Positions 42,323 through 51,780 are shown, numbered from the stretch's first letter. The stretch is DNA of 64,000 nt from Hyphomicrobiales bacterium (GCA_900470285.1 UCAG01000013.1:326-64325), one strand, 5' to 3'. The notes: generated by a model from the sequence alone, not told the origin. A program made the numbers and translations.

Positions 42323-44851
42323 GTGAAACCAATATCCGCTGCCGATAAATCTTCCGGTCAAGATGTTCTGCCCGCTGTCTTTGCACAGTGGTTTGCGGAT
42401 AAAGGCTGGCAGCTGCGCCAACACCAGCGTGAATTGCTGGAGCGCAGTCTGGCGGGGCAGTCCACATTGCTGATTGCACCCACCGGAGCCGGTAAAACAC
42501 TGGCCGGTTTTTTGCCTGCACTGACTGATCTGACATTGCGTGCACAGAGCGGTGCGCGTAATCAGCCACGCCGTTCCGGTATTCACACACTTTATATCTC
42601 GCCGCTCAAAGCACTGGCTGTTGATATTGAGCGCAATCTGTCAAAGCCGGTTGCGGAAATGGCACTGCCGGTAACTATTGAAACCCGCACAGGGGACACA
42701 CCTGCCCATAAAAGGCAGCGGCAGAAACTGGCGCCGCCGGATATATTACTCACCACACCGGAGCAACTGGCTCTGTTACTGGCGGGCAAAGATGCGGCAG
42801 ATTTCTTTACGGATTTGCGTTTTGTAATTTTTGATGAGCTGCATGCGCTGGTTACTTCAAAACGCGGGCAGTTGCTGGCACTGGGGCTGGCACGGCTGCG
42901 CAATCTTGCACCGCAGATGCAGACAATCGGCCTGTCGGCAACAGTGGCAGAGCCGGATGATCTGCGTCGCTGGCTGGTTGCGCAGGGCGATACTCCTGCA
43001 TTGGCCGGACTGGTTACTGTGCAGGGTGGGGCAAAGCCGGAGATCAGCATATTACAATCCGGTGAGCGGATACCATGGGCCGGTCACAGTGCCGGCTATG
43101 CACTCGGCGATGTCTATGAACTGATCCGGCAATTCCGCACGACATTGATTTTCGTGAATACCAGATCGCAGGCCGAGCGGATTTTTCAGGAGCTCTGGCG
43201 TATCAATGAGCTGACCTTACCGATCGGTCTGCATCACGGTTCGCTGGACGCCACACAGCGCCGTCGTGTGGAGGAGGCGATGTCCCGCAATGCTCTGCGC
43301 GCAGTTGTGGCAACCTCGACCCTTGATCTTGGGATCGACTGGGGTGATGTCGATCTGGTTATCCATATTGGTGCGCCGAAAGGTGCCAGCAGACTGGCAC
43401 AGCGTATCGGGCGCTCCAATCACCGTATGGATGAGCCAAGCCGTGCTGTTCTGGTGCCTGCAAACCGTTTTGAAGTGCTGGAATGCAATGCGGCGCTGGT
43501 TGCCAATGTGGAAGGGGTGCAGGATACACCGCCTCTGGCCGACGGGGCTCTGGATGTGCTGGCGCAGCATATACTCGGCATGGCCTGTGCCGAACCGTTT
43601 CATGCGGATGTGCTTTACGCAGAAATATGCTCGGCAGCGCCCTATCAGCATTTATCCCGCCATCAGTTTGACCGTGTTCTGGATTTTGTGGCAACCGGTG
43701 GTTATGCGCTGCGTGTCTATGAGCGGTTTGCAAAAATCCGCCCGATGCCGGACGGTCGCTGGCGTGTCAGCAATGGTAAAGTTGCCCAGCAATATCGCCT
43801 CAATATCGGTACGATTGTTGAAGCGCCGGAACTGAATATCCGCATGATCCGTAAGGGACGCAAACTTGCAGGAAGCGCCGCCAGCCCCATGCGCGGAGGG
43901 CGGATATTAGGGCGTATCGAAGAGTATTTTCTCGAAACGCTGACACAGGGCGATACGTTCTTTTTTGCAGGCCAGACCGTGCGTTTTGAAGGTATCCGCG
44001 ACAATGAGTGTCTGGTGTCGCAGGCCTCCGGTGAGGATGCGAAAGTGCCGGTCTATGCGGGCGGTAAATTTCCGCTCTCAACTTATCTGGCCTCGGAAGT
44101 CCGTGCGATGCTGGCGGATGACAAAAGCTGGCAGCAATTGCCGGATCAGGTGCGTGACTGGCTGCAATTGCAGCGTGACCGTTCCCTGCTGCCGGCGCAG
44201 AACGAATTGCTGGTCGAGACTTTTCCACGCCAGAACCGGTTTTATATGGTGTGCTATCCGTTTGAAGGCAGGCTGGCGCATCAGACATTGGGGATGTTGC
44301 TGACGCGGCGGCTGGATCGGGCAGGTGCACGGCCGCTGGGATTTGTGGCAACGGATTATTCGCTGGGGCTGTGGGCGGCACGTGATCTGAATGCGATGAT
44401 GGAAGGTGGTGAATTATCGCTGGATACATTGTTCGATCAGGATATGCTCGGCGATGATCTGGAGGCATGGCTGGATGAAAGCTATCTGCTGAAACGTACT
44501 TTTCGCAATTGTGCGCTGATTTCCGGCATGATTGAACGGCGTCATCCGGGTAAGGAAAAGACCGGCAGACAGCTGACGATTTCCACCGATCTGATCTATG
44601 ATGTGTTGCGCAGCCACGAACCGGATCATGTTTTACTGCAAGCCACACGGGCAGAGGCCGCAGCGGGGCTGCTGGACATTGCCCGTCTCGGAACAATGTT
44701 GCAGCGTGTGCGCGATCACATTGTTCATCGTAACCTGCCGCATATTTCGCCTTTGGCATTGCCTGTGATGCTGGAAATCGGCAAAGAACGGGTTGCAGGA
44801 ACAGATGATGATTTGCTGGAAGATATGACCCGTGAGGCACTGGAAAATTGA
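42323..44851 (+). CDS. Ligase-associated Lhr-like DEXH-box DNA helicase
   Basis: The 842-residue SF2 helicase has Walker A APTGAGKT (52-59), DELH box (about 170), motif III 'GLSATVAEP', 'LIFVNTRSQAERIF', 'GLHHGSLDATQRRRVEEAM', 'ATSTLDLGIDWGDVDLVIHIGAPKGASRLAQRIGRSNHR' and a long Lhr-type C-terminus with DEAD-associated domains. The GTG start at 42323 has no clear ribosome site but matches the family N-terminus 'FAQWFADKGWQLRQHQ'. It overlaps the next gene by 4 bases (TTGA). Role: unwinding in the ligase/exonuclease/phosphoesterase repair module. Confidence 0.92.
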   Translation: MKPISAADKSSGQDVLPAVFAQWFADKGWQLRQHQRELLERSLAGQSTLLIAPTGAGKTLAGFLPALTDLTLRAQSGARNQPRRSGIHTLYISPLKALAVDIERNLSKPVAEMALPVTIETRTGDTPAHKRQRQKLAPPDILLTTPEQLALLLAGKDAADFFTDLRFVIFDELHALVTSKRGQLLALGLARLRNLAPQMQTIGLSATVAEPDDLRRWLVAQGDTPALAGLVTVQGGAKPEISILQSGERIPWAGHSAGYALGDVYELIRQFRTTLIFVNTRSQAERIFQELWRINELTLPIGLHHGSLDATQRRRVEEAMSRNALRAVVATSTLDLGIDWGDVDLVIHIGAPKGASRLAQRIGRSNHRMDEPSRAVLVPANRFEVLECNAALVANVEGVQDTPPLADGALDVLAQHILGMACAEPFHADVLYAEICSAAPYQHLSRHQFDRVLDFVATGGYALRVYERFAKIRPMPDGRWRVSNGKVAQQYRLNIGTIVEAPELNIRMIRKGRKLAGSAASPMRGGRILGRIEEYFLETLTQGDTFFFAGQTVRFEGIRDNECLVSQASGEDAKVPVYAGGKFPLSTYLASEVRAMLADDKSWQQLPDQVRDWLQLQRDRSLLPAQNELLVETFPRQNRFYMVCYPFEGRLAHQTLGMLLTRRLDRAGARPLGFVATDYSLGLWAARDLNAMMEGGELSLDTLFDQDMLGDDLEAWLDESYLLKRTFRNCALISGMIERRHPGKEKTGRQLTISTDLIYDVLRSHEPDHVLLQATRAEAAAGLLDIARLGTMLQRVRDHIVHRNLPHISPLALPVMLEIGKERVAGTDDDLLEDMTREALEN

Positions 44852-45558
44852 CAAGTGTGATTAAGCAGGCGCATCAGGGCGGCGCGGATATTCTCATCAA
44901 TGATACGCTGTGCCATCTCGATCCGCGCGGGGTATTATACCTGCCGTCATACCGGACGCTGGTGGTGTCTGATCTGCATCTGGAAAAAGGGTCATTCTTT
45001 GCTAAGCGCGGCATGATGCTGCCGCCTTATGATACGCTGGCCACATTAGCGCTGCTCAAGACCATCATTGATGATTATCAGCCATCTTGTGTCATCAGTC
45101 TCGGAGACAGTTTTCACGATTGTCATGGCGCATCGCGGCTGGCAGATGAGGCATCCGATTTGCTTCGCCAGATGATGAAAAGCCGCCAATGGCTATGGAT
45201 TGAGGGTAATCATGATCCGGTGCACCCGGCGGGGCTTGAAGGGGAGAGCATGGCGCAATTCAGGCTTGGCGGTCTGATTTTCAGGCACGAGCCGCTTGCG
45301 GGAGATAATCCCGGTGAGGTGGCTGGTCATTTGCACCCCGCAGCAAAGATTATACGGCAGGGGCGCAGTGTACGGCGTTCTTGTTTTGTCAATAATGGGC
45401 GCCGCCTGATCATGCCGGCATTTGGTGCCTATACGGGTAGCCTTAACGTGCTGGATAAGGCATTCCGCGGGCTGTTTGATGTGAGTGGTTTTGACGTGCA
45501 TTTGCGCAGTGAAACGCGGATATTCACTGTACATCCGCGTTTTTTACGACCTGACTAA
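44848..45558 (+). CDS. pdeM: Ligase-associated DNA damage response endonuclease PdeM (metallophosphoesterase)
   Basis: The 236-residue calcineurin-like phosphoesterase has the metal motifs SDLHLEKG, LGDSFHD, EGNHDP, 'IFRHEPL' and AGHLHP in order, plus family segments 'KRGMMLPPYDT' and 'MPAFGAYTGSLNVLDKAF'. The start is TTG 44848, overlapping the helicase stop; GTG 44857 is the alternative. PdeM-type enzymes accompany Lhr-like helicases and ATP-dependent ligases in bacterial repair modules and act on single-stranded DNA or DNA ends in a metal-dependent way. Confidence 0.9.
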   Translation: MTSVIKQAHQGGADILINDTLCHLDPRGVLYLPSYRTLVVSDLHLEKGSFFAKRGMMLPPYDTLATLALLKTIIDDYQPSCVISLGDSFHDCHGASRLADEASDLLRQMMKSRQWLWIEGNHDPVHPAGLEGESMAQFRLGGLIFRHEPLAGDNPGEVAGHLHPAAKIIRQGRSVRRSCFVNNGRRLIMPAFGAYTGSLNVLDKAFRGLFDVSGFDVHLRSETRIFTVHPRFLRPD

Positions 45559-45559
45559 T

Positions 45560-45666
45560 TAGAGCGGTTTACGTCCAGATTGGATCATAGCGCTCGCTCT
45601 ACATTCTTTATTTGGTCGCATTATCACTGCCGTCAAGTTGATCCAACTTGACTGTGAAATGCTCTA
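45560..45666. repeat. Small inverted-repeat (MITE/RIME-like) intergenic element
   Basis: The 107-base element is bounded by TAGAGC and GCTCTA. Imperfect terminal inverted repeats of about 27 bases run inward: left AGAGCGGTTTACGTCCAGAT then TGGATC, right (read inverted) AGAGCATTTCACAGTCAAGT then TGGATC. Such AGAGC...GGATC sequences recur between genes in Rhizobiales genomes from memory. It fills the space between convergent pdeM and the TIGR02186 gene, and its right end supplies the latter's TAG stop codon (45664-45666). Confidence 0.6.
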
Positions 45667-46518
45667 GTCTTTACGGAACAGCAATTGTCCGAGCCAGCCT
45701 GTGAGACCGGCGAGAAAAACAGCAAACAGACCATAGGCAAGACTATATTGATGCGCCGCCTCAAAAATCTGCTGCTCGAGACCGGCTTTGACAATATTGA
45801 GATGGGTATTAGCTTCCCCGATGAATACGCCATGGCGGAACAGCAAAGCGCGGGCTTTGTGCCGCCCGACCGGCACATTGGTTGACAGAGCAAGAGTTGC
45901 ACGGAACAAGGTCTGTGAAACGAATTCGACCGAGCCGACTTTCTGGCTGTAAAGCCCCTGACGGGATTTCAGGTCGCGCAACTCCTGCCCGAAGCGCATG
46001 GCATTCGGATCAGCGAGCGTGCCATATTCAGGGTTCAGCGCGAAATAATTCACGCCAAGCGAGAGCTGGCGATAGGTTTTCTCATCGGTAATATCCTGCA
46101 GTGGTCGCGTGGATGCCAGAGAATAGGAAAGCGGCACAGATGTGAATGTTTCGGAATCCGCATTGACCCAGACGCCGAGATAACGTGATTTTTCACGAAC
46201 GACGAGATTACGCTGCGGGCCTTCCAGCACCACGATAATATCGTAGCGTCCTTGCCTGCGGATCAGCGGATCGGCATTATCCAGCGCACCGAAAATTGTC
46301 AGATTGGTGCCGCTGAAATTGGAGGCAATGGCAATCGTTTCTGTCGAAAGGCCGATCTCGATTGTTTCCGGCAATTGCTGCGGGTCTTGCAGATTGGTGA
46401 CCGCAGCCATTTCCTGTCCGCGCTCTTTTATTCGTGTAGCGGCATTACCGCTCTGGAGCGGTACCAGTGCGGAGAGCAAAACGGTTGCCAGTAAGCTTTT
46501 GCGGATAATCTGTTTCAT
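45664..46518 (-). CDS. TIGR02186-family membrane-anchored protein, TauE partner
   Basis: The protein of about 284 residues has an N-terminal signal segment (KQIIRKSLLATVLLSALVPLQSG), a periplasmic beta-rich body ('ETIEIGLSTETIAIASNFSGTNLTIFGALDNAD', 'DIIVVLEGPQRNLVVREKSRYLGVWVN') and one C-terminal membrane helix ('YGLFAVFLAGLTGWLGQLLFRKD'). This matches the conserved alphaproteobacterial TIGR02186 family, whose function is unknown to me. ATG 46518 is 1 base after the TauE stop; ATG 46527 would overlap. Pairing with TauE/SafE permeases is usual in this order, suggesting a joint transport role. Confidence 0.8.
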   Translation of the reverse strand: MKQIIRKSLLATVLLSALVPLQSGNAATRIKERGQEMAAVTNLQDPQQLPETIEIGLSTETIAIASNFSGTNLTIFGALDNADPLIRRQGRYDIIVVLEGPQRNLVVREKSRYLGVWVNADSETFTSVPLSYSLASTRPLQDITDEKTYRQLSLGVNYFALNPEYGTLADPNAMRFGQELRDLKSRQGLYSQKVGSVEFVSQTLFRATLALSTNVPVGRHKARALLFRHGVFIGEANTHLNIVKAGLEQQIFEAAHQYSLAYGLFAVFLAGLTGWLGQLLFRKD

Positions 46519-46519
46519 C

Positions 46520-47440
46520 TTACTCATCCGCAAAGCCGATGGAGAAAAGATTATCCGGCTGAATGAACAGGCCGAAAGCCAGTCGCAGAGCAACGGCAAG
46601 AACCAGCAATGCCAGCAGCATACGCAATTGCTCGCCGCGCAATTTACGTCCGGCTCTTGCGCCGTATTGTGCGCCGATCACACCGCCGACCATCAGCAAA
46701 AAGGCCAGTACAATATCAACCGTATGGTTATTGGTCGCCTGCATGACCGTTGTAAAAGCAGTCACAAAAGTGATCTGAAACAGCGATGTGCCAACAACCA
46801 CATTGGTCGGAACGCGCAGCAGATAAATCAGCGCCGGAACCATGATGAAACCGCCGCCGACACCCATAACGGATGAGAGCAGGCCGATACAAAAGCCGAT
46901 AGCCAGTACCGGAATAATACTGACATAGATCATCGAGGCGCGGAAACGCGCCTTGAACGGCATACGGTGAATCCAGTTATGTTGCCCCGAGCGGCGGACA
47001 TCCGGTGCTTTGCCGTCTTTGTTGCGGCGAAGAGTGCGCCAGCTTTCAACGGCCATCAGGCCGCCGACAGAGCCGAGAAAGACCACATAAAGCAGGGAGA
47101 TAATCAGATCGAGCTGACCGAGATCACGCAGCAGCGAAAATATGTAAATACCGACCAGAGAGCCGACAAGACCGCCGATCACCAGCAATATGCCTAATTT
47201 GAAATCCAGTGTCCGGCGTTTGAAATGCGTAAGTGCGCCGGAAACGGAGGAGGCGATAACCTGATTGGCACCGGTGGCAACAGCAATAGCGGGCGGAATA
47301 TTATAGAAGATCAGCAGAGGGGTAATCAGAAATCCGCCGCCAACGCCGAACAGACCTGACAAAAAGCCGACAGCCGCCCCCATGCCGAGAAGAACCAGCA
47401 TGTTGACTGAAATTTCTGCTATTGGCAGATAAATACCCAC
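46520..47440 (-). CDS. TauE/SafE-family sulfite/organosulfonate exporter-like permease
   Basis: The 306-residue membrane protein has about eight to nine helices and two copies of the family glycine motif: 'GFLSGLFGVGGGFLITPLLIFYNIPPAIAVATGANQVI' in the N-half and 'GLLSSVMGVGGGFIMVPALIYLLRVPTNVVVGTSLFQI' in the C-half, with a cytoplasmic basic linker between them. It starts at GTG 47440 ('GIYLPIAEISVNMLVLLGMGAAVGF'), which fits homologues. It probably moves small sulfur-containing anions across the inner membrane; the direct substrate is unknown. It is first in a two-gene operon. Confidence 0.87.
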   Translation of the reverse strand: MGIYLPIAEISVNMLVLLGMGAAVGFLSGLFGVGGGFLITPLLIFYNIPPAIAVATGANQVIASSVSGALTHFKRRTLDFKLGILLVIGGLVGSLVGIYIFSLLRDLGQLDLIISLLYVVFLGSVGGLMAVESWRTLRRNKDGKAPDVRRSGQHNWIHRMPFKARFRASMIYVSIIPVLAIGFCIGLLSSVMGVGGGFIMVPALIYLLRVPTNVVVGTSLFQITFVTAFTTVMQATNNHTVDIVLAFLLMVGGVIGAQYGARAGRKLRGEQLRMLLALLVLAVALRLAFGLFIQPDNLFSIGFADE

Positions 47441-47585
47441 GACCCACTACCATTACTATGACACTGCCGAAGATTGAAATCTGTATCCCTTTACCCGGTG
47501 TACAGCTAAGTTCCCCGCAGAGTTCTCCCGAAAATAATACCCGGCCTATCGTCAGACTTTGCAGCTTTTCGATGGCGGCGGGCGG

Positions 47586-47696
47586 TTATTCTTCGTGACC
47601 TGACAGAATTCTGAGTTTAGCCGCCATTTGCGGCGTTAAACCTGAAAATACCATATGCTGATGTCGTTTTTTGCGTGCTTCTTGTATGCAACACAC
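47586..47696 (-). CDS. Possible small protein (36 residues), unconfirmed
   Basis: A minus-strand frame starts at GTG 47696 and ends at TAA 47586. Its C-terminal half contains 'VFSGLTPQMAAKLRILSG', a composition that looks protein-like with a balanced amphipathic helix. No convincing ribosome site precedes the GTG. It lies 145 bases upstream of the TauE start on the same strand, so it could be a leader peptide or chance. Confidence 0.25.
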   Translation of the reverse strand: MCCIQEARKKRHQHMVFSGLTPQMAAKLRILSGHEE

Positions 47697-47860
47697 TCAT
47701 CGTCGCAAAAAACTGTTAATTTTCTGCGCCTTTGGCCGCGCCAAGTCAAACCATCACTGTGCATAAGATGATGCGAAACCGTCAGCCTGAATAGCCGTCG
47801 GAGATTGTGTGTGGCAGGTGTTGCAGTTAGGCCGCAATTTTATGCGTTCCCGCCATAAAA

Positions 47861-47891
47861 ATACCCCTCTGTCAGTACGGCAAAGGGGTAT
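47861..47891 (-). terminator. Intrinsic terminator of the podJ-like gene
   Basis: The stem ATACCCCT with AGGGGTAT (15-base loop) is followed on the minus strand by TTTTATGG. It lies 36 bases after the stop of the PodJ-like gene. Confidence 0.75.
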
Positions 47892-47926
47892 GATTTCTTG
47901 TTATTGCTGATTGTTGCCGGTGCAAA

Positions 47927-50900
47927 TCAGCTGTTTTTGGCAAGCAGTGCTTCAACCAGTTTCTGATCCACTTCGCCGGTTGGCTTCATGCCATTGGCTT
48001 TCTGAAAAGCGGAAATCGCGTCTCTGGTTTTGTTGCCCATAACACCGTCTGCCGTGCCTGCATCATAACCGTTTTTCTGCAGGATCAGCTGAATATTACG
48101 GACGGCTTTCTTCATATCGACAGAAGCTGTGGTAATAGCTTTGTCGTCAGCCCAGGCGTCCGGAATGCTGACCGAATTGGCATCCTCAATCATGTCCTTC
48201 GGCTTCCAGAGCTTGGTCAGGTTGATTGCCCGCTCCAGCTGTTCAGGCTTGAGGGATTTTGCAATCTGATCGCGTTTATCAGCTGCATCCGTATCACCGG
48301 CATTGGCAGCCAGTGCAAACCATTTATAGCTTTCTTCCAGATTCTGTGTGCGACCCAAACCTTTCGCTGTCAGAATGCCCAGATTATACTGGCTGTCTTT
48401 TACGCCGAGCTCTGCAGCGCGGAAGAACCATTTAGCAGCATTGTCATGGTCTGCCTTGCCGTCCGGTCCCATGGCATAGAGCACAGCAAGATTGTGCATG
48501 GCACTGGCGTTGCCCTGTGCAGCGGACTGTTCATAGAGTTGTGTTGCCTTGGCAGCATCACGCGGCATGCCAAGACCTTTTTCGTTGAAATTGGCAAGGC
48601 GGTATTGTGCAGGTGCAAAACCACGCTCCGCAGACAGCGCATACCATTTGGCAGCTTCCGCAAAATCGCTGGCAACACCGCGGCCGTCTGTATAGCGCAT
48701 GCCGATTTCATAAAGAGCACGGGCATCCCCGCTTTCGGCGGCATTACGCAGGGCAATCGGGCCGGCTTCTTTCGGCACAGCAGGGACTGCGGTCAGTTTT
48801 GCCGTTGCAGCAGCTTCGCTCTGTTGCGGCAGGCTTTGTGTTGTCATCTGATCCGGTATTGCTGTTTCAGCCTGAGCCGTAACAACAGGCGTGTTGTTTG
48901 CAGGCAGTTCCGGCAGCGGTTGTATATCCGGCGCGGATGCTACCGGAGGATTGATGACAACAGGTTTGATCACGGCCTGTGTGCTGCCGGTCATAGATCT
49001 GGCAGAGAGAGGCTCTGTCGGAAATTCGCGCGAACCAAGGGGTTGCGCCTCTGTGGCGTCATAAACCGGACCATGGTTCAGGCTGGTAATCTGTAGTGTT
49101 GATGCAGTCTGCTCTTCCGGCTGAGCCGGATTATCAAGTGTGGTGATTGTCGGCAAAGCAGGCTTCTTGTCTTCAATCACAGTCGGAGCGGTATTAACCG
49201 GTGCCGGCTGCACGCTGGCCAGATCCGGTGACTGCGGAACAACGCTGTCCTGTTTTTCTGTCAGATAGGTGTTGCCAAGCTGTAAGCCGGTGACAGCGAT
49301 GATAATTGCACCGATGGCCAGCAGAAGCGGCTTGCGCAGGGAGCGCTTTGGTTTGTCTGCAGTAGTCGTGCGGTCTTCATCCGATGTGATATCGCCAGCC
49401 AGAGTGCTATCGCTCAGGTTCTGATCGCGCAGGCGTCCGGTTTCATCTGCTGCAGCCTGTGCCGCACGGCGTGCCGCGCTGATGAGATCGGATTTGCCGG
49501 CTGCAGGATTATGATCCGGCCCGCGGCCACGCTGTTCATCGCGCACGCGGCGGATAATAGCGTTGAGGTCCGGCATTGCCGCAAGGGTCTGGTCGGTGCT
49601 TTCTTCTTCGGATTTGACCGGCATACGGTTTACTGTAGACGGAGTATCCAGTGTCAGCAAATCCGTGTCTTCAATCTGAAAAGCATCGGCTGCAGCTGCA
49701 GCAGGTCCATTGGGCTTGGAGCGGCGCACAGCCTGAGCGAGGCCGCTCAGCAGTGATTTGCGGGTTGTGCCAGTTGTTTCAGCTTCTGTATCTGCAGCCA
49801 TTTTTTCCGGCACAGGATTGGCCGCAGATTTGACAGCAGCGCGTGCGGCTTCAATGGCGGCAGCAGCCGGTGAAGGCACAGCGGAAAATGCTGTGTTGCG
49901 CGGAGAGTTACCTGCGGCTTGCTCCGGATCATTGCCCCATTCAGGAATAGAAAACTGGCTGGTAAAACGTGTTGCATTATTCTGTTCGCGCGACTGGCCT
50001 GCAGAGCGCGAAGGCTGGGCAAAAGGCGGTTTTTGCAGATTGTCTTTTTCAATCTGTCCTAACCGCTCGGCGATTTTCAGTAATGTATCATGAACCTTGT
50101 TAAAGGTGCGGCTGTTACGCTCATCCGTATCACGGGTCAGCTGTTCCAGCGCCTTAAGATCATCCGCCAGCTGACGGGCAAAATCTGTGTCGCGGGAGGG
50201 ACCCTTGTCCACAACCTGACGAATAGCTTCTTCTGCGGCTTCACGGGCAGCGCTCAGAACTGTGTCGCGGTTAATGTCGATGGCGCGTTCAATCACATCA
50301 AGGCGCGGCTTGATCTCTGCCAGTTCAGGCAGCAGGCTTTCCGGCTTGCTGAGTTGTTCTGTGATAAAGCCCAGCTGCTTTTCGAGATTGCGCATCAGTT
50401 GCTGATCGGCGGCCGGTGCTGCCGGCACAGCCTGCAATGCAGCAGTTTGTTCCGATACCTGGCGGGTAATAAGATCGAGGCGGCTTTCCAGCGCCTGAAT
50501 AAACCGGTCATCATTCAGCGCAGTTTTATGGGCACTGTTGCGATATTGTTCATCCAGATGACTGGTCAGATCGGCAAAACGGCGGTCGAGTTCTTCAAAA
50601 ACAGCGTTTTCCTGCTCAGGCTGCTGGCGATGATAGCTGGTCGCAAGAATTGCGCGGCTGATTTCGTCCAGACGTTCGTCCAGCTGACGAAGGGAGTGGC
50701 TCTGATTGTCCGGCAGCTGTTCAATAGCATGGCGCAGATCATCAAGGCGTGTCGTGATCGCATCCAGAGCCGGATCAATATGTGCCGACTGACTGGCATG
50801 GAATTTCTCAGTCTGCTGCTGTTCAAAATTGTCAAAGCGCTCATCCAGCGCATCCCAGCGATGGCTCATACGGCGCAGGGATTCTTCACGTGCCAGAGTC

Positions 50901-51400
50901 TCAACAGTCCGCTTCAACTCCTCGAAGTCACGGCGCATAACTGCATCGGTATTCGGGCTGTTATTGGCTGACAGAGTGCTGGTGCCGGCGATGAAGCGGT
51001 CAGCAGCGGAAAGGCGTGCCGGATTATGCCGGACGCCAGTCTCTGACGGTTGCAGTTTTTCGCTGATGGCTGCTGCCTGTCTCAGCTCTGTACGGGCGCG
51101 CAAACGCTGTAATTCGTTGGCAATGGCAGCCAGAGCTTCCTTGTGCGGATTGTCAGCCGACACAGATGCCGTTTGTGTGTGTGATGCGGCGACCGGATCA
51201 GTACGAAGAAATTCAAGAGCATCAGGCGATGCTGTTTCATCGGCAGCCTGTGTGTGGCGGGTATAATCTTCCGCTTCCTGTCGCCCGGCGAGATGATTTT
51301 CAAGAGCGGACAAAGTGCGGTTCAATTCCTCAAGCGATGCCAGCGGACGGCGCTCACGGCGCATATTCAGATTATCGAGAGGAGACCGCTGATTTGTCAT
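47927..51400 (-). CDS. podJ: PodJ-like polar localization factor with Sel1 repeats and peptidoglycan-binding domain
   Basis: The 1157-residue protein has a long cytoplasmic coiled-coil region (about 20-460: repeated 'LDERLDEISRAI', 'LEKQLGFITEQL', 'LADDLKALEQLTRDTDERN'), a Pro/Ala-rich linker and one membrane helix (about 688-706, 'KPLLLAIGAIIIAVTGLQLG'). A periplasmic part follows with about four Sel1-type repeats (about 885-1040: 'ALYEIGMRYTDGRGVASDFAEAAKWYALSAERG...') and a terminal peptidoglycan-binding domain ('IQLILQKNGYDAGTADGVMGNKTRDAISAFQKANG', about 1095-1150). This order is that of PodJ, which organises a cell pole. A PodJ paralogue in the same family is possible. Confidence 0.72.
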   Translation of the reverse strand: MTNQRSPLDNLNMRRERRPLASLEELNRTLSALENHLAGRQEAEDYTRHTQAADETASPDALEFLRTDPVAASHTQTASVSADNPHKEALAAIANELQRLRARTELRQAAAISEKLQPSETGVRHNPARLSAADRFIAGTSTLSANNSPNTDAVMRRDFEELKRTVETLAREESLRRMSHRWDALDERFDNFEQQQTEKFHASQSAHIDPALDAITTRLDDLRHAIEQLPDNQSHSLRQLDERLDEISRAILATSYHRQQPEQENAVFEELDRRFADLTSHLDEQYRNSAHKTALNDDRFIQALESRLDLITRQVSEQTAALQAVPAAPAADQQLMRNLEKQLGFITEQLSKPESLLPELAEIKPRLDVIERAIDINRDTVLSAAREAAEEAIRQVVDKGPSRDTDFARQLADDLKALEQLTRDTDERNSRTFNKVHDTLLKIAERLGQIEKDNLQKPPFAQPSRSAGQSREQNNATRFTSQFSIPEWGNDPEQAAGNSPRNTAFSAVPSPAAAAIEAARAAVKSAANPVPEKMAADTEAETTGTTRKSLLSGLAQAVRRSKPNGPAAAAADAFQIEDTDLLTLDTPSTVNRMPVKSEEESTDQTLAAMPDLNAIIRRVRDEQRGRGPDHNPAAGKSDLISAARRAAQAAADETGRLRDQNLSDSTLAGDITSDEDRTTTADKPKRSLRKPLLLAIGAIIIAVTGLQLGNTYLTEKQDSVVPQSPDLASVQPAPVNTAPTVIEDKKPALPTITTLDNPAQPEEQTASTLQITSLNHGPVYDATEAQPLGSREFPTEPLSARSMTGSTQAVIKPVVINPPVASAPDIQPLPELPANNTPVVTAQAETAIPDQMTTQSLPQQSEAAATAKLTAVPAVPKEAGPIALRNAAESGDARALYEIGMRYTDGRGVASDFAEAAKWYALSAERGFAPAQYRLANFNEKGLGMPRDAAKATQLYEQSAAQGNASAMHNLAVLYAMGPDGKADHDNAAKWFFRAAELGVKDSQYNLGILTAKGLGRTQNLEESYKWFALAANAGDTDAADKRDQIAKSLKPEQLERAINLTKLWKPKDMIEDANSVSIPDAWADDKAITTASVDMKKAVRNIQLILQKNGYDAGTADGVMGNKTRDAISAFQKANGMKPTGEVDQKLVEALLAKNS

Positions 51401-51747
51401 CGCCGTTTACACTTTTCAAACTGTGCGCCTTAAAGGAGCTGGTCAGGTTGTCCGTTTGTTTTCGTCTGCAGGTCTTGCCGACGGGTAAAGCAAAGTCATT
51501 GTTGAGGTGGTGCTCAGTACCACACGAAACACAGATTTTGCCTCAGACACAGTTTTGTCGAAACGTGGTAAATAAGCCGTTAACTTTGATGATAATTCTT
51601 AACTTTATGTTTGGCTGAAAATAAATACGCTCAGATCCACCTGCCGTATCGGTTTTGTTCAGCATCCCCTGAAAGACGGCAGACAAGCTTTGAAATAATT
51701 GCCTTTTTAAGGATGTGCTGATTTAAAAAATGCAATCTCTGTTCAAT
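51401..51747. other. Gap upstream of the podJ-like gene, no gene seen
   Basis: About 350 bases separate the PodJ-like start from the porin terminator. No supported coding frame or strong structure was found. The promoter of the PodJ-like gene is expected here. Confidence 0.4.
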
Positions 51748-51780
51748 AAAAAAGCCCTGCCTCATCGAGGCAGGGCTTTT
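51748..51780 (-). terminator. Strong intrinsic terminator of the porin gene
   Basis: A 10-bp GC-rich stem, GCCCTGCCTC with GAGGCAGGGC, has a tight 3-base loop and flanking A-run/T-run that gives TTTTTT on the minus strand. It lies 32 bases after the porin stop and is symmetrical enough to act from both sides. Confidence 0.9.

Larger units (their letters stand above)
47441..47926. other. Intergenic stretch upstream of the TauE gene
   Basis: The 486-base gap holds a terminator at its right end (47861-47891), a possible 36-residue minus-strand frame at 47586-47696 (separate entry) and presumably the TauE promoter. Nothing else is evident. Confidence 0.4.

Noticed and set aside
43800-44840. 346-codon open frame on the minus strand
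   Set aside because: It is entirely antisense to the Lhr-like helicase, whose motifs are complete, and is Pro/His/Ser-rich as expected for a shadow.
50090-50971. 293-codon plus-strand frame inside the podJ-like gene
   Set aside because: It is a shadow of the coiled-coil region; no ribosome site and unlikely composition.
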